In this document: positions 8,713 through 17,062 of the stretch, piece after piece | How the letters are laid out: every line of letters begins with the position of its first letter | Position numbering within the stretch: the first letter of the stretch is position 1 | The notes under the pieces: model-generated | What the model was told of the DNA's origin: nothing | The model's database searches: none | What the model saw: only the letters and a program-made list of their open reading frames with translations | Virus record (IMG/VR): IMGVR_UViG_3300042485_003342 | Coordinates: 1 to 24,904 of that record | DNA: 24,904 bases | From: a virus | Strand: one strand, 5' to 3' | Translations under genes and position numbers: made by a program

Positions 8713-9585
8713 ATGAAACACAACTATCTAAATAACCGTGATATTCTTAAAGAAATTCACAAAAGTAAACTTACCTACTGTAGTTTTTCGTTGCCCGAAG
8801 ATGGTGATTACGATATCATACTACCAAGTATAGACAAAATAAACAAAAAAAACATCACAGAAGGACGCAAACTACGAGCAGAACGACTGGCCAGAGCAGC
8901 ATATGATGCGGCGCAGGCCGTTTCAACTGAAAAATTAAAACTTGAAAATTTTGCTATAAAACCCAGCAAGATCGCCGACACAGATGTGGTATTTAGAATA
9001 ATGACCTGGAGTCATGTTCCGCAAGACACATCTAAAAAGAAAAAAGTCATTGATGATGAGGAAAATGTGCTTACTGAGTATGACGATCAGTCGGCAGATT
9101 CTGCTCCTGCCAAATATGTCAAATGTAATTTTCCTCCTTTTCAACATTATAAAATTAACAGCGACGGTAGTACATATTGTGTAGGTAAAAGTCACTGGAC
9201 AGGTGATTTAGAAAAAGGGCAGTTCTGTAAAGAGCACGGAACAATGACTAAAAAATTAGCTCATATGTTTATGAAACTGTGCGAACGTTATGCTACACGT
9301 AGCAACTGGCGCGGCTACACTTACAACGATGAAATGCGTAGTCAAGCATTGCTTCAACTCTCTCAGATAGGACTACAATTTGATGAAAGCAAATCACAAA
9401 ATCCTTTTGCTTATTATACTGCTGCTATCACTAATTCCTTTACTCGAGTCCTTAACATCGAAAAGCGGAATCAAAATCTTAGAGATGATATTTTGGAAAT
9501 GAACGGCCTTACTCCAAGTTATACCAGACAAGGTATGGGATCTTGGGGAGGTAATCCACAATCTGGCGATTATAGCGACGATTAA
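8713..9585 (+). CDS. 55: Late-transcription sigma factor gp55
   Basis: This 290-residue protein replaces the host sigma factor and directs RNA polymerase to TATAAATA-type late promoters. The family signature lies near the C-terminus: NPFAYYTAAITNSFTRVLNI followed by EKRNQNLRDDILEMNG, corresponding to the sigma region 2-like core of T4 gp55 (NPFAYFT...). T4 gp55 has 185 residues; here about 100 extra N-terminal residues precede the core. A stretch at roughly residues 137-177 holds three Cys and several His (CNFPPFQHY, YCVGKSHWTG, FCKEHG), possibly a metal site. AAGGA lies upstream of the ATG. It is divergent from the baseplate operon and precedes the gp47-gp46 block. Confidence 0.88.
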   Translation: MKHNYLNNRDILKEIHKSKLTYCSFSLPEDGDYDIILPSIDKINKKNITEGRKLRAERLARAAYDAAQAVSTEKLKLENFAIKPSKIADTDVVFRIMTWSHVPQDTSKKKKVIDDEENVLTEYDDQSADSAPAKYVKCNFPPFQHYKINSDGSTYCVGKSHWTGDLEKGQFCKEHGTMTKKLAHMFMKLCERYATRSNWRGYTYNDEMRSQALLQLSQIGLQFDESKSQNPFAYYTAAITNSFTRVLNIEKRNQNLRDDILEMNGLTPSYTRQGMGSWGGNPQSGDYSDD

Positions 9586-9587
9586 GT

Positions 9588-9617
9588 TTGACTTTACTGT
9601 TTAGAAAATAGTAAAAT
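9588..9617 (+). promoter_or_regulatory. Candidate sigma70-type promoter in front of gp47
   Basis: TTGACT at 9588-9593 is followed after 18 bases by TAAAAT at 9612-9617, resembling a host sigma70 promoter. It lies in the 38-base gap between gp55 and gp47. Transcription would begin at about 9623-9625, essentially at the gp47 ATG (9624), and no Shine-Dalgarno motif is visible there, so any transcript from it would be leaderless. Confidence 0.35.
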
Positions 9618-9623
9618 AATACG

Positions 9624-10643
9624 ATGAGTAATCTATTTAAACGAGCAGCAGTCTGCACAGATATACACTTTGGACTAAAAAGCAACAGTCAGACACACAA
9701 TGAAGATTGCTTAAACTTCATAAAATGGTTTACAGCCAAAGCCAAAGAGGAAGGTTGTGAAACAGCTTTCTTTCTTGGTGACTGGCATAACAATCGTGCC
9801 AGTATCAATATTGTTACTCTTAACTATAGCCTTAGAGCTTTGGAGCATTTAAATGACAATTTTGGCGCTGTTTATTTTATCCCTGGCAATCACGATCTTT
9901 ATTATCGTGACCGACGTGATGTCCAAAGTGTTGAATGGGCACGGCACTTGCCTAACATTCATATATGTAACGATTGGTATCATAGCGGCGACGTGGTTAT
10001 TGCTCCTTGGCTCGTTGGTGATGATTATAAGCGGATTCCTAAGCTGAGTGCCAAGTACATGTTTGGACATTTTGAATTACCAACATTCTACATGAATGCA
10101 ATGGTGCAGATGCCCGATCATGGCGATGTCAAGCGAGAAGACTTTACTGGCATTGAACATGTATTCACCGGACACTTCCATAAAAGACAGACACAAAAGA
10201 ATATTACATACATCGGTAACTGTTTCCCGCACAACTATGCAGACAATCACGACGATGAACGTGGCATGATGGTGCTGGAGTGGGGCAACGATCCAGTGTA
10301 CCATTCCTGGCCCGATCAACCCAGATATCGTGTGTATCAACTAAGCGATGTGCTTACTAATACAGATAGACTATTGCACAAGGGCATGCATGTGCGTGTG
10401 AATCTTGATGTAGACATTAGTTACGAAGAAGCAACCTTTATTAAAGAAACATTTGTTAGTACCTACGACCTTAGAGAAATTACACTTATTCCTCAAAAAG
10501 TAACAAACGAAGATATTAACTACGATATTACAGGAAACATAATGTTTGAAAGTGTAGACACTATTGTTACCAATCAGCTTACAAATATACAAAGCGAACA
10601 GTACAATGCCAAATTGCTAATGGATATATATAAAAATTTATAA
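9624..10643 (+). CDS. 47: Recombination nuclease subunit gp47 (Mre11/SbcD-like)
   Basis: The 339-residue product matches T4 gp47 in length (339) and in the calcineurin-like phosphoesterase motifs: CTDIHFGLKS (Asp13, His15), FFLGDWHNNRAS (Asp53, His55), YFIPGNHDLYYRD (Asn89, His90, Asp91) and FTGHFHKRQT for the C-terminal metal-binding histidines. With gp46 it forms an ATP-regulated exonuclease that resects DNA ends and feeds recombination-dependent replication. Its stop overlaps the start of a radical SAM gene (TAATG), so the expected direct junction with gp46 is interrupted. No ribosome-binding site is visible before the ATG. Confidence 0.95.
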   Translation: MSNLFKRAAVCTDIHFGLKSNSQTHNEDCLNFIKWFTAKAKEEGCETAFFLGDWHNNRASINIVTLNYSLRALEHLNDNFGAVYFIPGNHDLYYRDRRDVQSVEWARHLPNIHICNDWYHSGDVVIAPWLVGDDYKRIPKLSAKYMFGHFELPTFYMNAMVQMPDHGDVKREDFTGIEHVFTGHFHKRQTQKNITYIGNCFPHNYADNHDDERGMMVLEWGNDPVYHSWPDQPRYRVYQLSDVLTNTDRLLHKGMHVRVNLDVDISYEEATFIKETFVSTYDLREITLIPQKVTNEDINYDITGNIMFESVDTIVTNQLTNIQSEQYNAKLLMDIYKNL

Positions 10644-12181
10644 TGATTAATTTATCAAAACATTCAGAATATGGTGATCATTGGTTATATGATAGTTTGG
10701 AAGGTTTTAAACAAGAAGAAATATCAGCTAATTTTAAATTAAAGGTATTTTACACTTCAGATAATTTTAACAACAACGACTCAATTGGCTTAACGCTTTG
10801 GAAATTTTATGAATATATATCAATTATTGACTTTCCGTGTTTTTTTATTCATTTATATACCAACAAGTCAGATATAAGTAATGATCTAAAATTTTTAAAG
10901 AATACGTTCACTCCTAACGATGTAGACATTAACTTACATAGTATTAGCGGGTCTTTTAATAAAATATTTAAGAATAAAGATTCATTTTGTATTTTACCAT
11001 GGATAAGTTTACATATTAACGCTCAGGGACTCGTAGGACCTTGCTGTCAATTTAACGAACATTATCCTTTAGGAAATGTAAAAAATGATAATTTACTTGA
11101 CATCGTTAACAGTGCCAAATTAAAAGAAGTTAGAAAACAAATGTTATCTCAGCAGAGGCCTAACATTTGTAGTAATTGTTGGGTACAGGAAGACAACAAT
11201 GCTGTTTCTTTGCGTCAAACAAGTAATCAGGTGTTTAGTAAATACCTTCCTTTTAAAGAAAATACTAATACAGATGGTTCTATAGATAGTTTTAAATTAA
11301 AGTACATTGATTTTCGAGCATCTAATATATGTAACATGAAATGTAGAATGTGCGGAGGCAATTATAGTTCAAAAATAGCACAAGAAGATCTTATACTATA
11401 TCCAAACATTACAATTAATAAAAATTTTATAGAAAATAAACTAAACAAACAATCAATAAAAAATGTTCTTATCTTCATTGAAAACAACATTGACGAATTA
11501 GATACTATATATTTTGCTGGCGGCGAACCATTGATAATGTATGAACATTATAAAATTTTAGATTTATTACTTGAACATAATAAACATGATTTAGACATTA
11601 GTTACAATTCAAATTTATCAACATTAAAATTTAAAAACTACAATTTATTAGATTATTGGCAAAAGTTTACAAATATTACCCTACACGCAAGTATTGATTT
11701 GATAGGCGATCGGGCTTCTTATGTACGCTCGGGAGTAAATTATGATACCATTGAAAACAATTACAACTTAATTAAACACTTAGTTGATTTTAAAATTGAT
11801 AGCACTTTAACAATTTATAATGCATTTAATTTAATGGACTTACAACAGTATTGGATAACAACATACAATATTTCTCCCACGAAATTTAACATAAGATTAT
11901 CGATGCTGCCCCCGTATGTAATGTCATGCCAAGTATTACCTGATCATTTTAAACAACAAGTCACAGAAAAAATAAAAAATCATATAAATTGGTTAGAACA
12001 AATAGTTGATAGTAATTCTCTTATACAAAGATGGCACGATGTGTTACAATTTTTAAATGCTAAAGATCAAAGTCATTTACTTAAAGAATTTTTTAAATTA
12101 AATGACACAAAGGATGCGTATAGAAATGAAAAATTTACTGACATTTTTCCAGAATATAAAGACTTAAAAAAATATGTTTAA
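10643..12181 (+). CDS. Radical SAM protein with N-terminal twitch-like cysteine domain, between gp47 and gp46
   Basis: The product is 512 residues. The radical SAM core has SNICNMKCRMCGGN, a canonical CxxxCxxC (Cys230, Cys234, Cys237) that would hold the SAM-cleaving 4Fe-4S cluster, and the SAM-binding segment IYFAGGEPLIMY. Ahead of it at residues 113-185 lies an auxiliary cluster region: FCILPWISLHINAQG, GPCCQFNEHYPLGN and ICSNCWVQED (Cys116, 134, 135, 176, 179), typical of twitch-domain radical SAM proteins in which this domain precedes the core. Substrate unknown. It overlaps gp47 by one base and gp46 by eight. The DNA is visibly richer in A and T than gp47 and gp46 on either side, suggesting separate acquisition. 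Confidence 0.85.
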   Translation: MINLSKHSEYGDHWLYDSLEGFKQEEISANFKLKVFYTSDNFNNNDSIGLTLWKFYEYISIIDFPCFFIHLYTNKSDISNDLKFLKNTFTPNDVDINLHSISGSFNKIFKNKDSFCILPWISLHINAQGLVGPCCQFNEHYPLGNVKNDNLLDIVNSAKLKEVRKQMLSQQRPNICSNCWVQEDNNAVSLRQTSNQVFSKYLPFKENTNTDGSIDSFKLKYIDFRASNICNMKCRMCGGNYSSKIAQEDLILYPNITINKNFIENKLNKQSIKNVLIFIENNIDELDTIYFAGGEPLIMYEHYKILDLLLEHNKHDLDISYNSNLSTLKFKNYNLLDYWQKFTNITLHASIDLIGDRASYVRSGVNYDTIENNYNLIKHLVDFKIDSTLTIYNAFNLMDLQQYWITTYNISPTKFNIRLSMLPPYVMSCQVLPDHFKQQVTEKIKNHINWLEQIVDSNSLIQRWHDVLQFLNAKDQSHLLKEFFKLNDTKDAYRNEKFTDIFPEYKDLKKYV

Positions 12182-13943
12182 GATTAAAACACTCGCAGTT
12201 AAAAATTTTATGAGCGTGGGCAATGCTACCCAGGCTGTTCAGTTTGATCGCAAGGATCTTACTCTTGTATTGGGGCAAAATTTAGATCTTGGCGGAGATG
12301 ACACGGGAGCAAGAAATGGAACTGGCAAAACAACCATTATCAATGCACTCAGCTATGCGCTATATGGTTCAGCTTTAACCAACATTAAAAAAGATAATCT
12401 TATCAACAAAACAAATGGTAAGAACATGTTGGTTACCATTGAATTTGAAAAAGATGGTATTGATTACAAGATTGAACGCGGTCGTAAATCAAACACAATG
12501 GCTTTTTATGTAGGCGGACAAGAGCAGCAGATTACAGACGAAAGTCAAGGGGATAGTAGAGAAACACAAGCAGAGATTGAACGCATGCTGGGTATGAGCC
12601 ACGACATGTTCAAACATATTGTGGCACTTAATACCTATACCGAGCCTTTCCTTGCACTGAAAGCAAACGATCAAAGAGCTATCATTGAGCAGCTACTTGG
12701 TATCACTATGCTTAGTGAAAAAGCAGATTCTCTTAAGGAACAATTAAAAGCAACCAAAGATACCATAACACAAGAAGAATATCGTATTAAAGCAGTTACA
12801 GATGCTAACGCTCGAATACAAGAACAAATTGAAGCTACACGCCGTAGACAAACCATGTGGCGTACAAAAAACACCAATGACTTGTTAGAACTTGAAAGAG
12901 CGTTGAGTGTCATTGGCGATTTGGATATTGATCAAGAACTACGTAATCATGATTTACTCAATGAACACAATGAAAAAACAAATAAAATAAGAGAGATATC
13001 TCGTTGGCGAATAGCTTGTGAAACTGACCAAGTAAAACTATTAGTACAATTAGACAAATTAAAAGCAGAAATAGAAAAACTTAAAAAACACGAGTGCTAT
13101 GCTTGCGGGCAAGCAATACATGATACCAAGCATGAACAGGTCTTAGAAGAAAAACGAAATACACTTAAAGAAACTTCTTTGCAGTATCTTGCTAATGACG
13201 AACAACTACACGCACACATTGAAGCTATTAATCTATTAGGCGAACCGGGATTGATACCAAAAGTTTTTTACGACAATAAAGAAGATGCTATTAATCATAA
13301 AAATACTGTAGCAAATTTAAAACAACAACTAACAACAAAACAGAACGAGGTAGATCCGTATGCAGAACAGATTCAAGAAATGGAAACGCAGGCTGTTGAA
13401 GAAATTAATTATGACTTAATCAATGAGCTGTCTAATGTTCGCGAGCACCAAGAATTTTTATTAAAGTTATTAACCAACAAAGACAGTTTTATTCGCAAAC
13501 GTATCATTGATCAAAATTTAAGTTATCTTAATGCAAGACTCAGCCAATATCTTGATCGCATTGGGTTGCCGCATACTGTCAAGTTCCAAAATGATCTTAC
13601 AGTGAGTATCGAAGAGTTGGGCCGTGAACTTGATTTTGATAATTTGAGTCGAGGAGAACGTAATAGGCTTATTTTAAGTTTATCATGGGCTTTTAGAGAC
13701 GTTTGGGAAAGTTTATATCAACCAATCAATCTCTTGTTTATAGACGAAGTAATTGATACTGGTATGGACAGTTCAGGTGTAGAAAACAGTTTGGCTATTC
13801 TAAAGAAAATGGCCAGAGAAGGTAATCGTAGCGTGTGGTTAGTCAGTCACAAAGACGAACTGGCCGGTCGCGTGAACAACGTGCTAAGTGTTGTTAAAGA
13901 AAATGGATTTACCAGTTATAATACAGATGTTGATATAAAATAA
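12174..13943 (+). CDS. 46: Recombination nuclease subunit gp46 (Rad50/SbcC-like ATPase)
   Basis: The product has 589 residues (T4 gp46: 560). ABC/SMC-type motifs are in order: Walker A GARNGTGKTT at residues 45-54, a coiled-coil arm interrupted by a zinc-hook CYACG at about residue 308, the signature LSRGERNRLILSLSWAF, Walker B LLFIDEVID, and a late His switch (WLVSHKDEL). It partners gp47 in end resection and recombination-dependent replication. It starts inside the last codons of the radical SAM gene and ends in TAATG with the next radical SAM gene, so this whole block is likely one transcript. Confidence 0.96.
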   Translation: MFKIKTLAVKNFMSVGNATQAVQFDRKDLTLVLGQNLDLGGDDTGARNGTGKTTIINALSYALYGSALTNIKKDNLINKTNGKNMLVTIEFEKDGIDYKIERGRKSNTMAFYVGGQEQQITDESQGDSRETQAEIERMLGMSHDMFKHIVALNTYTEPFLALKANDQRAIIEQLLGITMLSEKADSLKEQLKATKDTITQEEYRIKAVTDANARIQEQIEATRRRQTMWRTKNTNDLLELERALSVIGDLDIDQELRNHDLLNEHNEKTNKIREISRWRIACETDQVKLLVQLDKLKAEIEKLKKHECYACGQAIHDTKHEQVLEEKRNTLKETSLQYLANDEQLHAHIEAINLLGEPGLIPKVFYDNKEDAINHKNTVANLKQQLTTKQNEVDPYAEQIQEMETQAVEEINYDLINELSNVREHQEFLLKLLTNKDSFIRKRIIDQNLSYLNARLSQYLDRIGLPHTVKFQNDLTVSIEELGRELDFDNLSRGERNRLILSLSWAFRDVWESLYQPINLLFIDEVIDTGMDSSGVENSLAILKKMAREGNRSVWLVSHKDELAGRVNNVLSVVKENGFTSYNTDVDIK

Positions 13944-15442
13944 TGTATGCAGTAATATTAACCGTTCCAAGAGTGGCAGCATTACGACCGGCAGCGGCTC
14001 CGGCAATTATCAAAAGCTTATTCACAAATTTAAATTTAGAAAGTAAAATACTTGATATAAATTTAGATTACTTTACAGATTTTAAAAACAGTATTGATAC
14101 CAATTTGTTTGCACAAGTAGATGAATTCTTATTTGTAAAAAATAAAAATTTAAATAGCGAAGGTCAAGCAGTTCTTGACAGTTTTATTGTTAAATGGATA
14201 GACACAGTCATTTCTTATAAACCACAAAAATTATTCATTAGTGTGTTCAGCTGGCAAGCGCAAAAGTTTACAGAAGAATTTTTAAGAAATTTTAGACAAA
14301 CTTGTGATATTGAAGTTATAATTGGGGGGCAAGGTTTAATTAGAGAAGAAAACGGAAGTTACAGTACCAGGCCAGAATTTGCTCATTACCTTAAAAAACA
14401 AGGCTTAATAGATCATTGGATACGTGGCGAAGCAGAAACTACCATACCCGAGATTGTCAAAGGCAACTACAACGTTGCAGGAGTTGACACAGATTTTTTG
14501 GCAGAACGCAGTGTAGTACAAGATCATACTTATATGGATTTTTCAGATTTTGATATTTTAAAATATCAAAGTGGATATGAAACTGGTGTGTTACCCATGG
14601 AAACCAGCAGAGGTTGTGTTCGCCATTGTGTGTTTTGTGACATACCCACAATGGCCGGAGGTTTTAGATTCAAACGCGGAGACCGCTTGGCTGCAGAAAT
14701 GATTCATTACTATGAAACTTATGGTGTGCGTAACTATTTTTTCCATGACGCTTTATGCAACGGCAGTGTGAGAGATTTTAGACAATTTAATCAGGTACTT
14801 GTAGATTACTATGCAAAAAATAACTTGCCCGATCGTTATTTGACTTATAGCAGCCATGCAATTGTACACAATAGACAAGCAATGAAACCTATAGATTTTG
14901 AGTTAATGGGTCGTGCAGGTGCCGAAACTCTTGTGATTGGCGTAGAGACAGGTAGTGATCGTGTACGCCAACATATGAAAAAAGGTTATGTTGGTGTTGA
15001 TCTTGATTACAACATGCAACAGTATAGTGCAAACAAAATGCAGGTATACTTGTTGATCATTGTGGGTTTTCCTACTGAAACTGATCAAGATTTCCAAGAA
15101 ACCTTAGACATGTTAACCAAGTATCAACGATATGTGGCAGACGGGACCATAATTGGTGTAAATCTTGGTACCACATTGACTATTGAACAAGGTACAGAGA
15201 TGTACAACAAACCTGATACTCTTAAAATTATTGGCATTGACAACAAACATCCGCAAGGTACTGAATGGATATGTCAAGACAATCCAGAATTAACCTACAA
15301 AAAACGTATCATGCGTAGGATACAGGCACAAGAACATGCTGTCAATTTGGGTTACACTTTCTGGAAAGGTGACGATCAAATGAAAATCTTAATGGACAAA
15401 TATCAAGAACGTTTATCTAAATTGGCCGGAGTAATTCATTGA
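13943..15442 (+). CDS. Radical SAM protein with probable B12-binding-type N-terminal domain
   Basis: The 499-residue product has an N-terminal half (1-200) with alternating beta strands and helices (KLFISVFSWQAQ, IEVIIGGQG, DHWIRGEAETTIPEI) in the pattern of cobalamin-binding Rossmann domains of B12-dependent radical SAM enzymes. The core follows: METSRGCVRHCVFCDIP gives CxxxCxxC at Cys225, Cys229 and Cys232, with later ETLVIGVETGSDRVRQHMKKG and LLIIVGFPTETDQDF, both common in this class. I see no DxHxxG cobalamin-ligand motif, so if B12 binds it would be without a His lower ligand. Members do methylations, rearrangements and ring chemistry; the substrate is unknown. It overlaps gp46 (TAATG) and the next gene (TTGA). 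Confidence 0.82.
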   Translation: MYAVILTVPRVAALRPAAAPAIIKSLFTNLNLESKILDINLDYFTDFKNSIDTNLFAQVDEFLFVKNKNLNSEGQAVLDSFIVKWIDTVISYKPQKLFISVFSWQAQKFTEEFLRNFRQTCDIEVIIGGQGLIREENGSYSTRPEFAHYLKKQGLIDHWIRGEAETTIPEIVKGNYNVAGVDTDFLAERSVVQDHTYMDFSDFDILKYQSGYETGVLPMETSRGCVRHCVFCDIPTMAGGFRFKRGDRLAAEMIHYYETYGVRNYFFHDALCNGSVRDFRQFNQVLVDYYAKNNLPDRYLTYSSHAIVHNRQAMKPIDFELMGRAGAETLVIGVETGSDRVRQHMKKGYVGVDLDYNMQQYSANKMQVYLLIIVGFPTETDQDFQETLDMLTKYQRYVADGTIIGVNLGTTLTIEQGTEMYNKPDTLKIIGIDNKHPQGTEWICQDNPELTYKKRIMRRIQAQEHAVNLGYTFWKGDDQMKILMDKYQERLSKLAGVIH

Positions 15443-15954
15443 AATTAGATATCAATTTCGTGGTAGAAAGAAGATTGGGTGTACCACAAATAAAAATTAT
15501 CATTGACGATTACATAACCTTATACAACGGCGACACACTTGATAATTATGAATTTGATATAGATTTAACCAATGGTGGTCATGATTTAAAAATTATTCAT
15601 TACGATAAAAAACCCGAACATCATGTACATGATCCATATGGTAATATTGTTATAGACCGGCATATTGAAATAAAACGTATTGCATTTGATCAAGTTGATT
15701 TAGAACAAGAATTATGGGACGGAAAATTTTACCCGGTATACATGCACCGAGCAGACAATGAACCGTACTATATTTGTCCTAATTTATACCTTGGTCACAA
15801 CGGTACCTGGAAGTACGAATTTGTTACTCCGATACTACCGTGGCTGATTGCCAGTAGAAATCAAGGGCCCAAGTTGGCTAATACGATTTTTCAAACCAAC
15901 GCCAGCATACTTGAACAAGCCAAGAACTTTTTTAAAGATTTACCTGATGTTTGA
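15439..15954 (+). CDS. Conserved-looking phage protein of unknown function
   Basis: The product has 171 residues from a TTG start at 15439 that overlaps the preceding stop (TTGA) and has GGAG seven bases upstream. The sequence alternates short hydrophobic and charged strands (VPQIKIIIDDYITLYNGDTL, HDLKIIHYDK, IVIDRHIEIKRIAFDQVDL) and has an aromatic segment EPYYICPNLYLGHNGTWKYEF, suggesting a beta-sandwich. There is no signal peptide, membrane helix or catalytic motif. I believe similar proteins occur in marine T4-like phages but cannot confirm this here. Its place between two radical SAM genes suggests it could be a substrate, carrier or partner of that pathway, which is inference only. Confidence 0.65.
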   Translation: MKLDINFVVERRLGVPQIKIIIDDYITLYNGDTLDNYEFDIDLTNGGHDLKIIHYDKKPEHHVHDPYGNIVIDRHIEIKRIAFDQVDLEQELWDGKFYPVYMHRADNEPYYICPNLYLGHNGTWKYEFVTPILPWLIASRNQGPKLANTIFQTNASILEQAKNFFKDLPDV

Positions 15955-17062
15955 TTACAAAAAAATTAAAGAGTACCAATTAGAAATCACGACATACTGT
16001 AATGCTGCATGTCCGCAATGTCCTCGAAATATTCAGGGTGGTGCTATAAATCCTCACATGCCACTATTACATCTAAGTAGAGAATCAATTGACGTCACTT
16101 TTGATGTTGATCTATGCAATCACGTAGAACGTATATTTTTTTGTGGTAGTTATGGCGATCCTATAATGCACCCGGATTTCTTAGACATTCTACAAGATTT
16201 TAGAAATAAAAATCCCACGTTGTGGTTATATATACACACCAACGGCGGGGTGCATGATGAAGCTTATTGGCAAGAAATAGCCACAATAATGAATGGGTAT
16301 GGCCAGATTGATTTTGGCTTCGACGGCTTAGAAGATACTTTACATCTGTACAGACGTAACGTAAAATATGCTGTTGCTATGCGTAATGCTCGTGCATTTA
16401 TCAAAGCAGGAGGTAGAGCGCAATGGAATTACATTGTGTTTAAACACAACGAACATCAGGTCGAACAGGCAAAATCATTAAGCCAAGACTACGGATTTTT
16501 TAATTTCTTGCCAAGAAGGACCGGACGTTTTTATGATCATACCAATGAGTGCGCCTATCTAAATTGGCCTGTACATGATCGAGCCGGGCACACTGAATAT
16601 GTATTAGAAGAACCTGTAAGCGAGCAATGGCGCAACCCAAGTGTACAAAGAATAGCAGTGATTAAAAAGATGCACGGCAGTTTTAAAGAATATCTAAAAA
16701 CAACACCAATACGATGCGATGCACTATTAGGTAATAAAGTTGTAATCACAGCCGAAGGGTTGGTATTGCCTTGCAACTTTTTTGAACACAATCTGTATGA
16801 TGCAAGATTTTACAGCTTCGCTCGACCTGGAGCCAATCAAGCAAGTTTTACTGCCACTGGTAAAGTACAAGTTAAAGAATTTGTCGATCAATATAAAAAT
16901 GAATTAGATATAAACAAAAAATATCTGTCAGACATTTTTAAAAGTCATTTTTGGCGCGACTTAGTTGACAGTTGGACAGATAATAATAGAATAATGGAAT
17001 GTGCTATGACATGTGGCGAAAAGTTTACTAAAGTATGGGATCAAGGAGGATCTATTAGATGA
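15947..17062 (+). CDS. Radical SAM protein with C-terminal auxiliary cysteines (SPASM/twitch-like)
   Basis: I start this at the ATG at 15947 (371 residues), overlapping the previous stop by eight bases; an upstream in-frame ATG at 15848 lies deep inside the previous gene. The N-terminus carries the core motif directly: LEITTYCNAACPQCPRN, CxxxCxxC at Cys18, Cys22 and Cys25. FFCGSYGDPIMHPDF follows where GGEP-type SAM-binding residues usually lie. Toward the end, IRCDALLG, LVLPCNFFEH and MECAMTCGEK supply Cys residues for an auxiliary cluster, as in SPASM/twitch enzymes that modify peptides or sugars. The gene leads into the dehydrogenase through an ATGA overlap. Confidence 0.85.
   Translation: MFDYKKIKEYQLEITTYCNAACPQCPRNIQGGAINPHMPLLHLSRESIDVTFDVDLCNHVERIFFCGSYGDPIMHPDFLDILQDFRNKNPTLWLYIHTNGGVHDEAYWQEIATIMNGYGQIDFGFDGLEDTLHLYRRNVKYAVAMRNARAFIKAGGRAQWNYIVFKHNEHQVEQAKSLSQDYGFFNFLPRRTGRFYDHTNECAYLNWPVHDRAGHTEYVLEEPVSEQWRNPSVQRIAVIKKMHGSFKEYLKTTPIRCDALLGNKVVITAEGLVLPCNFFEHNLYDARFYSFARPGANQASFTATGKVQVKEFVDQYKNELDINKKYLSDIFKSHFWRDLVDSWTDNNRIMECAMTCGEKFTKVWDQGGSIR

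Noticed and set aside
15848-15946. Upstream extension of the third radical SAM protein
   Set aside because: The added 33 residues lie inside the preceding gene in another frame; the ATG at 15947 puts the CxxxCxxC near the N-terminus as usual for the class.
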